This document shows, one piece after another, positions 61,192 to 64,000 of a stretch of DNA of 64,000 nucleotides. The DNA comes from Pseudomaricurvus sp050633365 (GTDB taxonomy: Bacteria > Pseudomonadota > Gammaproteobacteria > Pseudomonadales > Cellvibrionaceae), in contig JBOEGJ010000026.1 of NCBI GenBank assembly GCA_050633365.1, forward strand, positions 58,590 to 122,589. Direction: 5' to 3'. Numbering within the stretch: the stretch's first letter is position 1; every line of letters begins with the position of its first letter. Under the pieces are notes generated by a model, which saw only the letters and a program-made list of their open reading frames with translations, ran no database searches and was not told where the DNA came from. A program made the translations under genes and the position numbers.

Positions 61192-61737
61192 ATGTCGCAA
61201 GCAGGCAGTGTTATTTTGGTGGGAATGCCCGGTGCCGGCAAAAGTACCTTAGGTGTGATGTTAGCCAAAGCATTGGCAAAAGATTTTGTCGACACTGATC
61301 TATTGATTCAGTTGCGCGCAGGTCAGACGTTGCAACAAGTTCTGGACGAGCAGGGCTATCAGGCCCTTCGGGCGTTAGAAGAGCAAACGCTGCTAGGCTG
61401 TAACTTCACCAATCATATCGTCGCCACTGGTGGCAGCGCGGTTTACAGCGAGAAAGGCATGGCTCATTTGAGTGCCTACGGTACCATCGTGTACTTGGAT
61501 GTAGCCCTAGAAGAGCTCGGCCGACGCATCAGCGATTATGAAACTCGAGGTATTGCCCGTCGTCCCGATCAGAGCTTTGAAGATCTCTTTGCCGAACGCC
61601 AGGCGTTATATCGTCGTTACGCGGATGTGATTGTGGATTGCAACGGCCTTGATCAGACCCAAGCATTGGAGTTTGTGATCAGTGAGTTAACGCGTTCAGG
61701 GCAAGCGGCGACTGAGCGGGGGCACTGCGACCACTAA
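61192..61737 (+). CDS. Shikimate kinase family protein
   Basis: A 181-aa P-loop kinase of the AroK/AroL/GntK group. Walker A is GMPGAGKST (11-19). DTD (34-36) and Arg60 align with substrate residues of shikimate kinase, as does the ERQALYRRYADV end. The usual GGG is ATGGSAV (80-82) with Ser replacing the third Gly. The lid has RGIARRPDQS. It lies alone, not in the aroKB operon, so the assignment to shikimate is uncertain. Confidence 0.75.
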   Translation: MSQAGSVILVGMPGAGKSTLGVMLAKALAKDFVDTDLLIQLRAGQTLQQVLDEQGYQALRALEEQTLLGCNFTNHIVATGGSAVYSEKGMAHLSAYGTIVYLDVALEELGRRISDYETRGIARRPDQSFEDLFAERQALYRRYADVIVDCNGLDQTQALEFVISELTRSGQAATERGHCDH

Positions 61738-61770
61738 CTTGATGATAAGTTGACGCTACAACCGTGCTGC

Positions 61771-62256
61771 TCAGCGGCGGATGGATTCCAGCGGCAGTGC
61801 GGTGGTGTATTTGACTTGCTTGAGGGCAAAGATCGAATTGACCGACGCCACGTTGGGGAGATGGACCAAGGTTTGTTTGAGCAATTGTTCGTAATGATCA
61901 ACGCTGTCGACCACAACTCGCAACAAAAAATCTTTGTCGCCAGTGGTGGCATAGCACTCGACGATTTCTTTAACGTCTTGAACGGCCGACTCAAAAGCCA
62001 GTAGCGAGGCTTCGTCATGGCTCTTGATGGTGAGATAGGCGTGAACGGTAACCCCGAGTTTCAATTGCTTGGCGTTGAGTAGCGTGACTTTGCCGCGAAT
62101 GAAACCATCGGCTTCTAAGCGTTTGATGCGACGCCAGCAGGGTGTGTGAGATAAACCGACGAGATCGCCCAACTCGTTCATCGAGTAATCGGCGTTTTCC
62201 TGCAAAGCTTTGAGGATTTTAATGTCGAAATCATCAAGTTGGTGAACATCAGGCAT
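61771..62256 (-). CDS. Lrp/AsnC family transcriptional regulator
   Basis: A 161-aa feast-famine regulator. LDDFDIKILKALQENADYSM begins a winged helix-turn-helix with LVGLSHTPCWRRIKRLEADG, followed by a RAM/AsnC ligand domain (LGVTVHAYLTIKSHD, EIVECYATTGDKDFLLRVV). It is divergent from the aromatic aminotransferase gene, which it may regulate in response to an amino acid. Confidence 0.92.
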   Translation of the reverse strand: MPDVHQLDDFDIKILKALQENADYSMNELGDLVGLSHTPCWRRIKRLEADGFIRGKVTLLNAKQLKLGVTVHAYLTIKSHDEASLLAFESAVQDVKEIVECYATTGDKDFLLRVVVDSVDHYEQLLKQTLVHLPNVASVNSIFALKQVKYTTALPLESIRR

Positions 62257-62439
62257 GGGTTAGATCTCTATTTCGTACGACGGAAGTTAACGCCTGTCGG
62301 GAGCAATCGGCGAGCGATGCTTAAAACGGCGTATAGAAACAGTATAGGATTGTATTTCAGTCCTTCAACAGCAGTCCCTGATTTCTTTATACTGCATAGC
62401 TAATTATTGATTTTTAACAAGTTTACCGAGGCTTTATTC

Positions 62440-63615
62440 ATGTTTGAACGCTTGCAACCACTGCCATCAGATCCGATTTTGGGCCTGTCGTCGGCTTTTC
62501 GGCAGGATAACAACCCCAATAAAGTTGATTTGGGGGTGGGCGTTTACAAGGATGAGCAAGGTAATACGCCAATTCTAAATTCAGTTGTCGAGGCTCAGCG
62601 CTGGGTTCAGCAGCACGAATTGAGCAAGGCTTATCAAGGACCGGTAGGCAACATAGGCTTTAACCAGCGGATGCAGTCACTGATATTTGGCGACAACAGC
62701 CCGTTGGCTGATCGGCTGACCACCTTGCAAACCCCCGGCGGTTGCGGCGCGCTTTGGCTCGGGGCCAAACTTATCGCCAACAGTCGCGGCGCTGCCACCA
62801 TTTGGGTGAGTCGTCCCACCTGGGCCAATCACATTCCGTTAATGGAAGGGGCGGGGCTGACGATTAAAGAATATCCCTACTACGATGCCAGCACTCAGAA
62901 AGTGGATGTCGACGCAATGATGGCAGCTTTGGCTGAGGTGCCTGCAGGGGATTTGGTACTCTTACACGGCTGTTGTCACAACCCCTGCGGAACGGATCTG
63001 TCGCTCGACGATTGGCGAGCGATTGCCGATTTATCACTGAAGAACGGCTTTACGCCGTTTGTTGACTTGGCCTATCAGGGATTTGGTGATGGATTAGAAG
63101 AGGATGTACAGGGCTTGCGCTTACTGGCCAATGCCGTGCCCGAAATGCTCGTGGCCGGCTCTTGCTCGAAAAATTTTGGTTTGTATCGCGAGCGTACCGG
63201 TGTTTTGTCGGTTTTAGCCAATACACCGGCGGCGGCAGGCATCGTCTTTAGTCATATGCAAAACGCCGCGCGAGCGGTTTACTCGATGCCGCCGGCCCAT
63301 GGTGCTAGTGTCGTCGATGCTATCTTGAGTAACCATGAGTTAAAAACTCAGTGGCAAGGTGAAGTCAAAGAAATGCGAGAGAGGATTAAGTCTTTGCGCG
63401 AGAATTTGTCGGCGGCTTTGGCACCCTACGGCGACTTTGATTTTATTCCTCAGCAGCGCGGCATGTTTTCATTTTTAGGTTTGACCGTCGAGCAAGTGGA
63501 GCGACTGAAAGCTGAGTACAGTATTTATATGGTGAATTCCAGTCGGATTAATCTGGCCGGTATCAATCAGGCCAATCTACCCTATTTGGCGCAGAGTATT
63601 GGCAAGGTGTTGTAA
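62440..63615 (+). CDS. Aromatic/aspartate aminotransferase (TyrB/AspC family)
   Basis: Fold-type I aminotransferase, 391 aa from ATG 62440 (MFERLQPLPSDPILGL). VDLGVGVYKDEQG, GPVGNIGFNQRM, HGCCHNPCGTDLS, FVDLAYQGFGDGLEED and the PLP-lysine segment AGSCSKNFGLYRERTG match this group, as does the NSSRINLAGI end (substrate Arg). It interconverts aromatic or dicarboxylic amino and keto acids. Specificity cannot be read from the sequence. Confidence 0.9.
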   Translation: MFERLQPLPSDPILGLSSAFRQDNNPNKVDLGVGVYKDEQGNTPILNSVVEAQRWVQQHELSKAYQGPVGNIGFNQRMQSLIFGDNSPLADRLTTLQTPGGCGALWLGAKLIANSRGAATIWVSRPTWANHIPLMEGAGLTIKEYPYYDASTQKVDVDAMMAALAEVPAGDLVLLHGCCHNPCGTDLSLDDWRAIADLSLKNGFTPFVDLAYQGFGDGLEEDVQGLRLLANAVPEMLVAGSCSKNFGLYRERTGVLSVLANTPAAAGIVFSHMQNAARAVYSMPPAHGASVVDAILSNHELKTQWQGEVKEMRERIKSLRENLSAALAPYGDFDFIPQQRGMFSFLGLTVEQVERLKAEYSIYMVNSSRINLAGINQANLPYLAQSIGKVL

Positions 63616-63632
63616 TGCCACTTACGCTGCGT

Positions 63633-63964
63633 TCACTCTAGATTTTGTGCGGATAAATCAATTCGTTCACTCTCCAACATTAAGATGGCTTTGTGCGCAG
63701 GGATAGGTTTGCTGAAGTAAAATCCCTGCGCTAAATCACATTGACTGGCCTTTAAAAATACCAGTTGTTCCGAGGTCTCGACGCCCTCGGCCACCACACA
63801 AAAGTTCAGCTGTTTTGCCAAGAAGATAATCACCGACGAAATTTGCATGTCACTTTCACTGTCGGGAATGTCTTTAATAAACTCTCGATCAATTTTTAAG
63901 GTGTCGACCGGCAATATTTTGAGATAGCTCAGAGACGAGTAGCCGGTACCAAAGTCATCGATGG
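63633..63964 (-). CDS. EAL-domain protein, 5' truncated by contig end
   Basis: The C-terminal part of an EAL phosphodiesterase. From the edge it reads AIDDFGTGYSSLSYLKILP, then VDTLKIDREFIKD, VVAEGVET and LAQGFYFSKP, the DDFGTGYSSL and EGVET signatures of c-di-GMP phosphodiesterases. About 110 codons remain; the EAL motif itself and anything upstream is missing because adapter sequence begins at 63965. The TTG at 63914 is an internal Leu codon, not a start. Confidence 0.92.
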
Positions 63965-64000
63965 CTGTCTCTTATACACATCTCCGAGCCCACGAGACGC
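63965..64000. other. Illumina Nextera adapter sequence
   Basis: CTGTCTCTTATACACATCT (63965-63983) is the transposon mosaic end used in Nextera libraries, and CCGAGCCCACGAGAC (63984-63998) is the Nextera read-2 adapter. The remaining GC would be the first index bases. This is an artifact at the end of the assembled sequence, not genome. Confidence 0.97.

Overview
This 64-kb window looks like chromosomal DNA of a gammaproteobacterium of moderate GC content. Cellvibrionales or a Pseudomonas-related marine lineage is my inference. Support comes from the pyrH-frr-uppS-cdsA-dxr-rseP-bamA-skp-lpxD-fabZ-lpxA-lpxB-rnhB envelope cluster, the Pseudomonas-like purN-purM / DUF2066 / hda arrangement, a class I ribonucleotide reductase whose large subunit carries two ATP-cones, and the pairing of a nitrate transporter with a PP2C-kinase protein. 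No rRNA, tRNA or CRISPR array was seen. The right end is not genomic: the last 36 bases match the Illumina Nextera adapter, so an EAL-domain gene there is cut off artificially.

Layout: 1-13650 holds UMP kinase, ribosome recycling, isoprenoid and phospholipid precursor enzymes, the outer-membrane assembly factors BamA, Skp and RseP, and the first lipid A steps. 13690-24455 is mixed: L-2-hydroxyglutarate oxidase, a DUF2971 protein, aspartate carbamoyltransferase, an EF-hand secreted protein, a REC-GGDEF-REC regulator, a PLP enzyme, YchJ, a PlsC-type acyltransferase and a secreted collagen-like protein. 24842-29576 has a PimC/PimD-like acyl-CoA dehydrogenase pair, a second diguanylate cyclase and three uncharacterised small genes. 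29819-35150 is the nrdAB operon, with a long regulatory region holding tandem NrdR boxes and a DnaA box. 35288-40740 covers slyD, DUF3108, purM-purN, DUF2066 and hda. 41134-46153 looks like a nitrate-assimilation locus: a NarK-type transporter behind a sigma-54 promoter, a phosphatase-kinase fusion, a third diguanylate cyclase and mobA (molybdenum cofactor). 46247-51381 has pdxH, an acetyltransferase, a RhlG-like SDR, a quinone reductase, a class III CoA-transferase and a DoxX protein.

51382-55200 is the accessory island. A REP-associated tyrosine transposase (RAYT) sits among many short palindromic repeats. Two elements of about 240 bp, each made of the 3' end of the RAYT gene between inverted REP sequences, look like non-autonomous derivatives, and a third copy is truncated. 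One of them has inserted into, and now supplies the C-terminus of, an uncharacterised gene in a two-gene cassette. Next to it is a zeta-like kinase overlapping a small upstream gene, a candidate toxin-antitoxin pair.

55243-63965 returns to metabolism: an AraC regulator divergent from a threonine dehydratase-like gene, avtA, a beta-ketothiolase, an enoyl-CoA hydratase-family gene, a shikimate kinase-like gene, an Lrp regulator divergent from an aromatic/aspartate aminotransferase, and the truncated EAL gene.
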